Of a stretch of 64,000 bases of DNA, positions 25,249 to 37,879 are shown piece by piece. Origin of the DNA: Combretum micranthum (lineage: Eukaryota > Streptophyta > Magnoliopsida > Myrtales > Combretaceae); contig JAMXBD010000583.1 of assembly GCA_024138025.1 (NCBI GenBank), positions 744,001 to 808,000 on the forward strand, written 5' to 3'. The position numbers and the translations under genes were made by a program. Under the pieces are notes generated by a model. It did no database searches. It saw nothing but the letters and a program-made list of their open reading frames with translations, and was not told where the DNA came from. Position 1 is the first letter of the stretch. Every line of letters begins with the position of its first letter.

Positions 25249-25680
25249 TGGGAGTATAGATTTACACTGTCTACACGTCAATTAACTCCCATACTTACCC
25301 GCACGTGATACCCTGCCTTACCAGAACGAGGCTACTTAGTGGCAGCGTCCATCTAGACAAACCCAGTCCTTACCCATCATTAGTAAAAAGTAAATATTCC
25401 ACACATGTTTTACGTTGGTTAATATTTAAAATTAACCAACATAGATTTACGTTGTCTATACATCTATGGGAGTCTAAAGCCATAGACGGTATAAATTTAC
25501 ATTGTCTACACATCAGTTAACTCCCATATTTACCAACATGGGACACCCTACGTTACCAGAATGGGGCTACTTGGTGGCAATTTCTAGCCAGACAAACCCA
25601 ATCCTTACTCGTCATTAGTAAAAAGTAAATATTCCATGCATGTTTTACGTTGGTTAATATTTAAAATTATCTCAACATAT
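25249..25680. repeat. Direct duplication, ~236 bp period, in B2
   Basis: Two units share ATGGGAGT, TTTACA.TGTCTACAC.TCA, TTAACTCCCATA, CCAGAA.G.GGCTACTT, GTAAAAAGTAAATATTCCA and TTTTACGTTGGTTAATATTT. They start near 25249 and 25465-25485. B1 appears to hold one such unit (about 13140-13345). Confidence 0.8.
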
Positions 25681-28649
25681 CTATCACCCAATATTAGTAA
25701 TTATAGTAGGTAAACCCCAACTCAAGCAACATCTACCGCTCCTCAATGATGGTGATTATGATAGGTATACACAAGCTCTAGTAGCATCTACCGCTCCTCA
25801 ACGATGGTGGTTATGATAGGTACACCTGGCTCATGCAATATCTACCATCACCTCATGACAAGTGGACCTTGACTCAAGTAACATCCACTGTCAAAATAGT
25901 ACTCTGAAATGTCCCAATTTTATTTCATAAACTATTTTTGAAAAACTTAGCAATTTCGAAAAGACTATAAAAGCAACTTAGAATACCTCAAGTCATATTT
26001 TGTTAGAGATACATTTTGAAAATACTTTCAATTACAAATCTGGGACATTTTCTATAGGGGATTTAATCACATGCGATGAGTATATCCAATTAATTTGGTC
26101 AGGTATTTAAAGCTATCCATTTATTCTATTATGCAGATGATGACATTCACAAAAATCCAGTCATTCAACAGACAAGCAATGCAACGAACATCCAACAAGT
26201 AGTATCAAGCACAAGCAAATAGCAGATCATTAGAAATCCCTTACCTGAGAATTATTATTTACTTGATATAACCTTTGGAAATACCTAAGGTTTGAGAACT
26301 CGGACTCAATATCTCTTATGAAATGAAATAACAATTACTCATCACCATACATAGAGCTTTGTAATAGGTCCTATGGGTACTTAAGTGTATGCTTAATACT
26401 AGTTTCTCATTCCTAAATCACTTTTATCATTTAAATAATTGTTTTTAAAGATTGCGAAGTCTATTTTCCATAAATTTCCTTATAAAGTTTGGGTAACTAT
26501 ATTTTCTTAACAAAGTACTCTAAATGATCTCGAATACCGATTTTAATCATTTAATCTTAAACTAGACCTATTGTATTCATTTTAACTTCGATTTTAGTAT
26601 ATGAGTAGGCATTAGAAAGCTTATCAAATTTAGTTTCTAAATATCTAATTTTAATTTTATAATTTGTACATTTTTTTCTTAGGTTTGTTAGGGATCTAAG
26701 GAGTACTATAAGGGTATCTATCATTCATATTTTGAATTTTTAATCCTCATTTGTCCTATGTATATTTCATCAAGTTCTAGAGATTAAACTCCAATTAAGT
26801 TCATTATTCCTCTTTTGGCCAAATCACCTACTATTATTTATTTTTGTTGTGTTTTTCTTGATCTCATTTTAGGTACTTAACTTTAAGTAACTAGGTCTCA
26901 TTAATCAATATGCCTATGATTTTCATTAGTTTAAACTTTTTAACCTATTATACTATATGTGTCGAATCTTTGCTTAGGATTTTAAGTGTATGTCTTAAAT
27001 GTAATCTCTCAATCACAGCCTATAGCTTCTTATTAGTTAAGTTGTACTTGTTTTTCTTTAAGTTTTACTCCTATATGTGCTTAAATATATTCATGTGTAT
27101 ATAAGCATATTCTTGAGTTTATCTATTAGATTCAAGACTGTATTATTATCTATCCATGTAATACTTGAATTTCATCAATTTTATGTTTTAAAACCCTAAT
27201 TCTTCATATCAAACTTATATGTGATTATATACTAAAGCTTATTTACATAACCTATCTTCTTAGTTATATTCTTAATGAATTAAATATGCATGTTTTATTA
27301 CAACTAAGCATAAGTTCCTCTAAGAACTTCATATGGCCAAAAACCCTTTTTATATGCTTTAGGTGTTCATAAGATTATTAAATGATCATTTTATCCTCAT
27401 AGATTATGTTACATGCTTTCATTTCTCAACATTACTTAGGTTTTATATTAGATAGCTTATGATATGATTTAACCTAAGTTATGGCTAAAACATTTAGTAG
27501 TAGAGTTTGATATGTTCTTGATAATTTATCATGATATTCTCTAGTAAACATGTAATATACTTAGTGTAAGATAAGAAGTACCTTGATTTGAGAAGAATTG
27601 ATGTTGAATCCCTTGATTTCTAAGAGTGCCTCAAATCTTATAATGCCTTGGTTAATACATCAAGTTGAGTTTTCTTGAAATCTAGATATGAACATAATTT
27701 AATCTTAAGATAGTGTGAAGTTATACCTTGATTTAGTAGGAATTAAAGTCGGTATCTTCCTTTACTATGGATGAACGAAATCTTAAGGGAAAAATAAAGC
27801 ATATATAAGCTTGATTTTAACTCAAATTATGATGATTTGACTTTGAACCTTACTTAAGATTTCTAAAGCTCGAGATATAAATTCTATTGATGATTTCTAG
27901 GGTTTTTGCATAAGATTATGGATAATATAGTTAAGATTTCTTATTTGCGGTGTTGAGAAATTTTGTTGATGCATGTAAGAATATGAGTTGATGTTGATAT
28001 TGATGTTTGAGAGAGGAATGGAGGCATACGATTGGGGAAATTCATATGTAGGAAAGAGACTTCTCACATGTGATCTCAATATAAGGAAATGTGAGATTGT
28101 GATGATGTTGATGCCTTATGATTGAAGTTCACGACAAGGAAGAGTAGACATGAGGTTCATTTGTCTTTCATGCATGAGTGTCATTAATGTAAAGATCTTC
28201 TGACGATTAGTTGAAGATTTTGGAAGTTTTGTTGAATTTGATGTGTGTCTGTGCTTGAGGGATGAATCTTACGGCATGAAGGAAACTTTAAGGTTTAAAT
28301 TTGTCTTTCAGTTCATACAAGATATTAATGAGAAGATATTAAAAAGATATGGAGAATTTGTTTAATGTTGATGTTTGCTTGAATGGGGGTATTGTTCATG
28401 GCAAGAGAAGGATTTTTGTAGGCCATGTTATCTCAATTTTTCTCATGCTCAATACTTGACTTCTTTAGGAAGGCTTTGTGTGGGTGGTTAAAGATATTAG
28501 ATATTTGTTATTGTGTGTTGATGTGCGTCTAACTTGAAGAGGAAGTTCATGGCATCAAGGGGTGTTTCTTAAGGTATTTGTCTTGTTGTGTGTGAATAGC
28601 ATTTAATGCATGGATTTTGTCAAAATTTAGATGAAATATCATTTTTGTT

Positions 28650-30480
28650 CATGAAATTAGATTATTGGGCTCCATGCCTTTGCAAGTGGCACCTATTCCT
28701 TACACAAGAAGGTTATGATTGGTTATTGAAGAAATGAGGGAAGAAAATATTATATGTGATGTAATTTTAAGGGTTCTTGATGAATATAAGACAATACTTA
28801 AGCTATCGTGTTGAATATTGAGTAATGTACATGTAAACGTATCAGTTAACTCAAGAGAACATCTTTTAAATTATATCTAAGGGTTTTATATTTTCCTTAG
28901 ATAAATATTAAGTTGAAATTTTAAATTTAAAGCTTATGCAATTGAATATTTTTAGGTTTTTCTCTTATGCAATTAAGGTTTGTAGGCGCAATAAGCCAAA
29001 TTAAGATATTATACTCAATAAACTTAGAAAATTCTAAATTTCATGATTATATATTTAGAATTTTTATCTAAACTCTAGGTTTGTAGATTTTTATTTGTTT
29101 TTAATTATATCGCATATATTTTACCTTTAGTTATTTATCTCGAAATTTCCCTTTATCAATCAATGGACTCTAAAAAAATTACTCATCTTTGTATTTCTCT
29201 TGAGTTATGATCCTTTTATAAGTAATCTTTTGCTGTATATCTTTTATTAGTCGAGAAAATTACTTGTCTTATTATAGATTATATTAGAGAATATTCTACA
29301 AGTGTTTTAATGCATACTGTCTAAATATTTATTTTTCTTTTCTACTTTCTACTTTATGGATTTAAATTTCTAATTACTGAACTCATAGTAGAAAAATTTC
29401 AGAAACCACATGTCTTAATTGTGAGGGTTTTGTGTGATTGGATAAAAATTTGAATTATGTTATGGTCATGGTTTTAGCATGAAAGAAAAGAAGAAAGAAA
29501 ATTAAGACTCATTCAATTGTGAACACATTAATAAAAGGCTCATGTATGTGTGTGAATGCATTTATGGAGTAGCTTGTGTGTGCATAAAGCATTAAATGAA
29601 CATTGGCTTATATGTATGAAGGCATGAAGGGGCTTATGGGTGAACTCATTTTGTTGCCAAGTAGTTAGGTAATGATTGCTCATAATGACTTATTAAAATA
29701 TCTAAGGTCCTGTCTTCATGCATGGGGAATTCAGTTTAGATGGAGAGAGAAGATAAGTTGAGTTGGCATCATGCCCTTTTCATTCATTAATGCATGGATT
29801 TGCTTAGATTTAGCATGGATCTTGGACGATCCTACCGGCAAGTGGTGCCATCTTCTCCCTCTCTTACTTTTATTAGAAGGTTTCAAGGCATTTGAGAAGA
29901 AAACATCGCATGTTGATATTATTTGAAAGGCTTATGATCATTTAAAAAGTAAATAATTAGGCTATAATGTAAAATATTAGGTATTATGCATATAAATGCA
30001 TCGGTTAGTTTAAGAAAACATCTTTCAAAATTCATCTAAGGCCTCTTCATTAATCTTAGATCATTCTTGAGTTGAAAACTAAAGTTTTAAGTTTATGCGA
30101 TTTAGTATATTTAGGGTTTTGTCTTACGTGATTAAAGTTTTTGGGCTCGATAGGCCAAATTAGGATTTTAGTCTCTATAGACTCAGAATTTTCTACCTAA
30201 CATGTCTGTGTAATCCAAATTTTTATTTAAGGTCTAGATTTATAGATATTGATCTATTTTTTTATCCTATCGCGTATTTTGTAACCCTAGCGATTCATCT
30301 TTAAGTTATCGTTTTATAACCAATAGGCCATAAAAATTAATTATCTTTATTTGCATTAAAAATATAAAGCTAATTATGATTACTTGTTGAGTTATAGACT
30401 CGAGTTACAAAATCTTGTCTTTTACTATCTGGGAATTATTTATCTCGATTATTGATGATAGCAAATTTTCTAGTACTACT
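28650..30480. repeat. Diverged direct duplication, ~1.16 kb period, in B2
   Basis: Blocks at about 28680-29300 recur at about 29835-30450. Examples are GCAAGTGG, (G/A)AACATCTTT with TCTAAGG, AGTTGAAA, GCTTATGC/GTTTATGC, AGGCCAAATTAGGAT/AAGCCAAATTAAGAT and TTGAGTTAT. Divergence is high, so the duplication is old. Confidence 0.55.
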
Positions 30481-30710
30481 TTAGGGTTCGAAATGCTAAA
30501 GACATCTCAATAACCATTATACCATCATTTAATATGTATAGGATTTCTTTTCTAATCCCCTAACTATAATCAAATTGTTCAAATTTAATATTCTTAAATC
30601 ACGAAAAATCAAGAGTGATCTTTTCTACTTTTTCTCAATGTTCTTCAAAAATGTACGTTATATTCTTAATAACTATGTTTTTCTAGTTGTGCAAAATTTA
30701 GAGGTTCACA

Positions 30711-31418
30711 CATCAAACAAAAATAGAGGATTAAATGACCATTACAACATATTTTATTGATAGCAATTGGATCCTCTAGAGTTGACTATTAGAGTAAGCT
30801 TTTCTACTTTATATCTCTTATCTTTATACCACTGAAATTAACTTTCCCTTTAACTATGTTTACAATTTTTTTTAGCTTTGTGTATGTTCTAGCTCTACAT
30901 ACAAGTAAGGCTCTTGGCAATTGCTTTTTCAATGCATTAATGAAATGGGGCTTGGATAGAAAATTATCTACAATCACTGTAGACAATTGTTCAATAAACG
31001 ATGTAATGACCATAACTTTAATTATGAAGCTACAAAGGGATGATCTAATTATTCAAGGAAAGGTACTCCATATGAATTGTTGTGCTCATATTTTAAATTT
31101 GATTGTGAAAGTGGGGTCAATATGATAGAAAAAGCAATAGAAAGAATCTATGATAGTGTTGTATTTTGGTCAGTGACGCCATAACTAGTGGAGAAATTTA
31201 GAGAGGCATGTAAACTGATAGATGTGGCATATTGTAGAATGATTTGTTTAGATTGTAAAACACAATGGAATTCTATATATGATATGCTTGTTACTACCCT
31301 TGGATATAAGGATTTTCTTATAGAGCTTAACTTTTGGAAAAACATTAGTCACTTCCCACTGATGAAGATTGGGATTGAGCTAAAGAAATTTGTAAGTTGG
31401 AAATTTTTTGAAGTGACA
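30711..31418 (+). pseudogene. hAT transposase, central catalytic part
   Basis: After CATCA the frame continues with TSNKNRGLNDHYNIFY, then stops, and about 100 bp ending in a TTTTTTTTAG that may be an intron (donor-like GTAAGC near 30793). It then reads ALHTSKALGNCFFNALMKWG, LSTITVDNCSINDVM, VLHMNCCAHILNLIVKVG and, after a frameshift, VEKFREACK, and CLDCKTQWNSIYDML. The D..N motif in TITVDNCSIND, the CAAH-like CCAHILNL and the downstream T.WNS..DML block identify the hAT catalytic core. Several stops and at least two frameshifts are present. Confidence 0.8.
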
Positions 31419-31421
31419 TGA

Positions 31422-32818
31422 TGTATAGATTTTACAATCGCAATCAATCAAATTAAATTAAACCCTATTTTTACTATGCGACTAATCCTTAGGCAAGTGT
31501 ACCTATCAATTGTAGTACCAAGGTAAGCACAGGGGTCGTTCCACAAGAATTTGTAACTGCTAGTACACGCCCTTTATCTACTATTTAACTAATCTAATTC
31601 GAGTAAAAATGAGACTACTTAATATATAATTAATAAATTACCCTTAGATTAAGAGATTCACACCTTTAATTACATATGCAATTCACAAGACAAAACCTTA
31701 AATTTTGAATCACCACTAACCCTACATGATATTCATTAATGGATTGTTTAAGTTCTTGGAACCCTATCTCCATCAAATTCTCTCTCAAGATAGTTGAATC
31801 CTAATTCTATATGTCTAAAGGAAATTTCTTTCAACAATAGATTCATATGAAATTGCATTATAGCTCATGATTCCTAAGAAAGAATAAATCTTGATGCTGG
31901 AAATTCATGCAACCTATATCTAAGATCTCATTCAAATTCCTCTACTCACGCTAGATCTGTCTTATGAACCAATCCATCGATTAAATCAATAAGAATCATA
32001 CATGATCTAATACTGCGCATATATTAAATCAAGAACAATAAGAACACATAAATAGATTCAAGAAACATGAACTTCCATTAATCAAACAATTCAAACTCTA
32101 CATTAGGATTAGGGTTCCTCAAGACCTAGGGTGTAAACATCTAAGTTTCCATATGAAGATGATTGCAATGATGAAACATAGAAAGACAGATAGAAGACAT
32201 GATTACAACCCTAAAAAGCAAAGTCTTGTGATCTCTCTAATAGCTCTGGTTTTTCTCTCTTTTGAAGTTTCATTTCTCTTCTAGGGTTTTCTAAATATAT
32301 GAATAAATGTTTAAAATGGCGAGCCAAAGCCTATATTTATACGAAAAAGGAAAATAACTCATACATGGGCACTCTACATGGCCCGTGTTGAATGGAAAAG
32401 ATCAAATCTTCTCAAGATGAAGGCTACGCGACCCCGATCACAGCTTGTGTTCAGAGGTTGTGTACTTCGAAAATCACTACTGCCTAATTTTGATCTCATA
32501 ATGAGTGTCCTACATGGCTTGTGTTCGTTCCTTGTGTACTTTTAGAAATGCTTGCTGATCAATTTTCATCTCTAACACTAGTATTCAACACAGCTTATGT
32601 TGAAAGCCATGTACGTTGTAGATCTTCCAAACTCCTATTTCTTCATCAAAGTCTCCCTTAACTCATCCAAAAGTCTTCATTGATGCTCATCATCTTCCTT
32701 CATTCCTGAAATTAATAATTTAACTAAATAAGTATCCCATTTCTTAATGTTTCACATAAAATCTATAAAACATCATATTAAAACAATGTAAATAATAAGG
32801 GTCTTTAGACACTTATTA
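31422..32818 (-). mobile_element. LTR-like 1.4 kb insertion in hAT gene
   Basis: This sequence breaks the transposase between EVT and STKYPTANYYF. It starts TGTATAGATTTTACAATCGC and ends GACACTTATTA, whose inverse begins TAATAAGTGTCTAAAG. The segment CTTAGGCAAGTGTACCTATC (about 31488-31507), followed by a 'ggtcgttccacaag' context, is a recurring pattern of plant LTRs of one minus-oriented type. There is no coding capacity. Its flanks CATGA/GATTA agree at only 3/5 positions, so its exact ends are uncertain. Confidence 0.55.
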
Positions 32819-33715
32819 GATTACTCTTTTATCTAGTACAAAATATCCAACTGCAAATTATTACTTTGAAAAAGTGTTTGAAATTAGGGAAACCTTGGTA
32901 ATTGGAAAGACTTCTTTGATTTGAATATAAGAACAATGTCTAAAAAGATGTTTGACAAGTTTGAGAAATATTGGGGTGATGTGTATGTTATCATGGCTAT
33001 TTGTACTATTTTGGATCCACATTTCAAATTGAAAGCTGTGGACTTTGTATTTCCCATTGTTTATGGTGAGAGGGCTTTTATTGAGAGGGAAAATGTTAAG
33101 AAGACCTGTTATGATCTACTTCAAGAGCATCAATTAAAGGCTAGATCTCGTCGTAATAAAAATATAGGCAATTCTTCTTCAATGCCTTCAGCAAGTGGTG
33201 ATGTAGCTCATAATGAATCCATGAAAAAAATCAAAGTTGGTGCAATACATGATCACTGTTACTTTTGATGGCTAAGTAAAATCATAGTTAGACCACTACC
33301 TAAAAGAGCTTGTGTTGCCATGGAATTAGAGTACTGGTATTTTGATATCCTTGCATGGTAGAAATTAAATGGAGTAAAGTATCTTGCACTACAGTCATTA
33401 GCTAGAGATCTATTAGCTGTTCTTGTGTCTACGGTTGCTTCCAAATTCACAGTTAGTACAAGTAGACGTGTAATTAGCTTGTGTAGAAGTTGACTAAATG
33501 TAGACATTAGAGAGGCATTGATGTGTAGCCAAAGTTGGTTATCACGTGGAAAAATAAGTAAGAGTTTTTATTATATAATATTTATTCATGAATTTTTTTT
33601 AATTTCCTACATCTTCCATTGCATTTTATATGGTCTTTCTCTAATTTTTGTAGGTTTCAACATAATTGAGATAGAGAATGAGATAAGAGCAAGTAAGTAA
33701 ATATTATGGGTTTTA
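32819..33715 (+). pseudogene. hAT transposase, C-terminal part with dimerisation domain
   Basis: The frame resumes with STKYPTANYYFEKVFEIR, MFDKFEKYWGDVYVIMAICT, ILDPHFKLKAVDFVFP, YDLLQEHQ and then, after a stop near 33267, ELEYWYFDILAW, KLNGVKYLALQSLARDLLAV and VSTVASKFTVSTSRRVIS, ending with EALMCSQSWLS. The last blocks are the conserved hAT C-terminal dimerisation region. Stops replace Trp in the 'LAWWK' motif (TAG) and an Arg in the later 'RSRL' motif. The continuation to 33715 reads like non-coding or intronic sequence. Confidence 0.85.
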
Positions 33716-34565
33716 TAAAGTTATTTCTTCTTTTTTAATTTCTTTGTATTAATTGATTAACATATAAGACATTTTTATTTTGGTTACTTCTTTACAGGTG
33801 GCCTATGGTTTGAGACAATTGATGGCATGCTATTGGTATTTAGTGAAGGAAGTTTTGGTTATTGCAAAGGAAGACAATATTGAAAGCTTTAGCTATTGAC
33901 TGCAAGATTTTTTTTGTCCCTTCATCTATAGAAGCATGGTGAAAGACTACAGTTTGTAATGTTGGTGTGTGCTTTTGTTTTTTCCAAGAGTGGGGACTTT
34001 AAGTTAACTAACTCATCTCTTTTTCCTTTAAACTTAGTTTGAGTGTGCTATTTGAACACGAATCATGATTGATATCTTTGTTCGTTAGTGGATGCTTGTG
34101 ATATGATAGTATTATGTTTGACATCAACTTTGCTTTTATTGGTGCTTGTAATGACCATGGTTTTCAATATTCTAGCAATTTTTGCTAGCTTGCATAACCA
34201 CAGGGGACAACTTTGATATAAACGATCCCTTGTGAGGGATTGAACAAATTGTTAGTAATAGCAATTGATGTTTACTACAATTTGAATTTCATGTTAGGCA
34301 GGAAACATTGTTTATTATCAATTATCATTGATATTCATAGCAACAAACAATTTTTTTATTTGCACATAAATCATTAATATTCAATAGCATTTATTTTCAA
34401 TGTAAACTTTAAAAAAAAAAAAAAAACACATTTATTGTTGGGTCAGGTCAGGTCGAAATCGAGTTCGTCATTATCATACCAGGTAGGGTTTTGACATCTT
34501 ATGTATAATCAGGTCGGTTTAGGTTTTGCATGATCCTTCCTAAATTCGCCCCAATTGCATCCTTG
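33716..34565 (+). other. hAT 3' non-coding region and right terminus
   Basis: AT-rich sequence with an A-run near 34410-34427, then a subterminal part with repeated CAGGTCAGGTCG-like motifs (34443-34540) before the terminal ATTGCATCC. Similar GGGT/ACCC motifs mark the ends of the related MITE at 39251. Confidence 0.55.
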
Positions 34566-37500
34566 GGGGGGAAGAGGGGGAGGTGCCATGTTCCCACTTT
34601 ATTGAACGTTAGTTTGTCTTCAATCAAGAAGATCTCGTCGTAAGGTGTTTGCAAAGCTGCTTGTGTTGTTGATTTCCTTCACTACTACCGTGTTGTGACA
34701 GGATAGAGTTTAAAAAGGTGTTCTGTAGTTTCCTCGGTCATCTTATATAAGGGGCAAAGTCTATCAGCTTCAATTTCTCTTCTCCTTAGGTTGTCTCGTG
34801 GGTAGGGAGTTATTTTGGATCCTCTATTGATTGCTTAAGTTAAACCATTCTGTATATATGTTCTTAATTTCTATGCTCGCTTGATCTCCAAAGGCCCATT
34901 TTTGTGTTGACGGATCATCACTGTTTTCATCTAATACGATGTTTTTGAGTTTGTTCAAGATATCCTCATCCGTTAGGCATCGGATAGCGTTTTCATTCTA
35001 AGATCCAACACCAATCCAGGCATCCCTCAGTTTGATGTCCTAGGCATTTCTGTTTAAGGAGCCATAGAGCCAAGAGCTAATGCTCCTTGTGTCATTTCAT
35101 TTATCCTCCCAAAAGGATATGTCTTTTCCATTTTTTGATGTGAGGAATGCTTTTTGGTTTAGTCAGTTTCCCTTCTTATTGCTTTCAGTAAAGTTGGCCC
35201 AATTCTCCTCATCTTGCCATTTTTCCCTCTCTCTAAATGTCTTGAGAAAATGAATATCCATCTAAATTTTTGGGATTTTATCTTCCAAGCCAACTTTATC
35301 ATCCAGTCCTTGTTCCTACAATTTAAGTTTAAAAGACCCAAGCCTTCCTAGTCTTTGGGCTTCTTTATCTTTTTCATTCTACCTAGTGCATCTTTTTCTT
35401 TTCCTCCGTTAACCTCTACAGGAGATCTTTTATTATTCTTTCAGCCTCATTTGTGACCTTCTTTGGTGGAGGTGTCAACTGAGCGTAATATTTTATTATA
35501 CTCTCCAGCTCGGTTATGACCATAAGTCGCCTTCCTTCAAGGCTAAGGAATCTTGCTTTCCACCCTGTTACTTTTCTTTTGATTTTTTCCAAGATAAAGC
35601 TTAAGTCGTTCACTTTTAAATTTTCTCCCTATTTTATTGGTAATCCCAAGTATTTCCCTAAGTTATTCCTTCGATTGACTCTTAGAATGTCTATTATGAC
35701 GTTTTTCTCTTCTTTAGACGTATTATTTGAGGAAAGGATAGCAGATTTGGAAGTATTTACCTTTTGTTTAGCCAGGTTTGAGAAGAGTTCCATAATATTA
35801 TTTGTGGTAGTCCTTCCCCCATGAAGATGATGTTATCCATAAAGAAAAAGGAGGGTCGAGGGCAACCTAGAGCCTCTATGTATTATAGGTTTCCACCAAC
35901 CCTTGTCTCTACAATAGTGGATTGCCCTGCTCAGAACTTCCATGGCTTGGACGATTAGGTCAAGGGATATTGGGTTACCCTGCCTAATTCCTCTTTTGGA
36001 AAAGCTTCAAGAGTTATCCCATTGAAAAAAACTTCAAAGCTTGTGGTGGCTAGGCAACTTCCAAAGAGATTAATCCAAGATTAAGGAAGTTTAAAATTCT
36101 AAGGGCACTTCTGGTGAAATCCCATTCCAGTCTATTGTAAGCTTTTTCTAAGTCTAGTTTGATCATCATCCATTTTTTCCTTCCTTTCTTCTTTTTCAAG
36201 TCATGTAAGATATGTTGGAAGACAATCAGGTTATCTGCTGTCGATCTTCAAGGGATGAAACTAGCATGTTTTGAGCTTATAAGTTTGTGTAGCCATGTTT
36301 TTAAGTCTGTTCACTAGAATTTTTGTGATAATTTTGTAGCTCGTTTGGCATAGACTAATGGGTCAAAAAATTTATATTTGAGGCTCTAGTCGATTTTGGA
36401 ATGAAAGTCACAAGGGTATGGCCGATCTCCTATGGGATGAATTTTTTCCGGAAGCAGGATTGCACTAGTTCACTCATGGAAGCCAATGATCTCCTAGCAA
36501 TTTGTAAAAACATGATCATGGAAACCGCCAATGCCCAGGGATTTGTTGTTGCCAGTGCATGAGAGTGCTTTTCCAATCTCTGCCTCCATTATCAGTTTTT
36601 CCAGCTTTGATGCTTGGAGATCACTACCACATTGTTTGTGTTCACATTTTTTTTCTAACTTGAAAAGTTCCTTAAAATAAGTTCTCACATGGTCTTTTAG
36701 TCTGTCCTCTTCAATAATCCAATTCCCCAAGTTATCTTGTAAGTTCAATATTCTAGCCTTTGAGCATCTAGCTAGGGTTAAATTATGAAAGGAGGTGTTT
36801 CTTTCTCCTTTTATGATCCATTTTGCATGGGCTTTCCCAGCATAGAGTTTTTCTTCCTAGTTTAAGAGATCTTCCTATTCTAACTCTATATTCTTTTCTT
36901 GGTCTAGGAGTGGTTGGGAAGGGTTGTTTTCGGTGATGGACATTTCTAAAAATATCTTTATTCCATTTCTTCACAACTATTTTGAACAATTCCAGGTCTT
37001 CTAGTAGATTGAATTCAGGGGCTTTCCAGTTCTCAAAAACAAAGGATATGAAGTTTCGGTGATCCAGCTACATGGGTTGGAACCAAAATGGGCATTTTTT
37101 TCCTTAGGCCTCCTCTAATGTTTGAAACTGTGGCCATCAAAAGGGGGTTGTGGTCCGAGCCCCCGTTCAGAAGATGGAAAATTTTTGCCTTAGGGATGGT
37201 TGCTCTCTATTCTTCGTTGGCCCAAGCCCTATCCAATGTACATTAGATGAACCCATTTAAGACCTTATTTCTATAATTCTAGGTGAATTTCAGTCCCATA
37301 AAACCCACATCGCACATACTACAATTGTCCATATAATGTTTGTACATGTTTACTCTATGGGGAGTTACTCAACAACCTCCCTGCTTTTCATCATTTGCTA
37401 GAATCTTGTTAAAGTCTCCAGTCATTAGCCAGGGACTTTTCACATAATAAGACAGATTAGATAAGTGTTGGCATAAGTCTTTTCTTTTTTCTATTCCAGG

Positions 37501-37855
37501 GCTTGCATAAACTGTTATAATGTGCCAAATAAGGAAAGAATCCCTTACTTCAATTTCTACCTGGATGGCTTGGTCGTTTAGGACAACCTCCTCCACATAA
37601 ACAAAGTATGGGTTCCATAGGAGCATGATTCCACCATTAAAATCATTGGATTCCACACAAATCATCTATAAGAATTGAAGATGTCTTCTAAAGTGTTCAG
37701 CTTTATACCAATCTAGGCCACTCTCAGTAAGAATCAGGACATCGGGTTATGTCTTGATAGCAGTTCAAGAATGGCTTATCTTCTCTTAATTGAGTCGGTC
37801 CTTCTCACATTTAAGGCCAGCACTTTGAAGGGTATGTTTGAGCAATTTGATGATG
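34566..37855 (-). pseudogene. LINE ORF2: endonuclease, reverse transcriptase and zf-RVT
   Basis: Minus-strand ORF2 begins near ATG 37855 (MDTPSSNCSNI, then FKVLALNVRRTDSIKRR, the usual endonuclease start). Endonuclease blocks follow: GGIMLLWNPYFV, WHIITVYASPG, WLMTGDFNKIL (37369-37665). RT parts include HVRTYFKELFK and EIGKALS (36494-36748), a mutated active site reading FFMDNIIFMG where F-A-D-D is normal (about 35821-35850), and LSFILEKIKRKVTGWKARFL (35416-35613). The zf-RVT region (about 34690-34830) reads RREIEADRLCPLY...TEETTEHLFKLYP, with some Cys lost. Numerous stops and frameshifts are present; the frame continues at 8418 after the nested block. Confidence 0.8.
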
Positions 37856-37879
37856 GAGTATCCATAAGATCATATTCAA

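Larger units (their letters stand above)
24686..30710 (-). mobile_element. LTR-like element family B, copy B2, in hAT gene
   Basis: This 6.0 kb element runs from TGTGACGACCC to GGTTCACA and has a perfect CATCA duplication (24681-24685 and 30711-30715). It contains no PBS, gag or pol. Minus orientation is inferred from the block at 25101-25134, whose inverse (ACTCACTGAG...CCCTATAG) matches the CTCACTAAGC...CCCYATAG block of family A. Its size exceeds B1 because of two internal duplications (25249-25680 and about 28650-30480). It is best read as a solo LTR or a non-autonomous LARD-like element. Confidence 0.75.
19856..34565 (+). mobile_element. Degenerate hAT transposon with nested insertions
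   Basis: The left terminus TAGGGATGTAACCGGG (19856) and right terminus ATTGCATCCTTG (ends 34565) are imperfect inverted repeats of the Ac/Tag1 type. Between them lies a plus-strand hAT transposase in four pieces: N-terminus, BED zinc finger, RNase H-like core and dimerisation domain. These are separated by solo LTR A3, element B2 and a 1.4 kb LTR-like insertion. Without the passengers the element is about 4.0 kb, a normal size for an autonomous hAT. A matching 8 bp duplication is not visible because both flanks are G-rich (GAGGAGGG left, GGGGGGAA right). Stops and frameshifts make it inactive. Confidence 0.8.

Noticed and set aside
35516..35824. 102-codon plus-strand open frame
   Set aside because: Antisense shadow of the minus-strand LINE reverse transcriptase.
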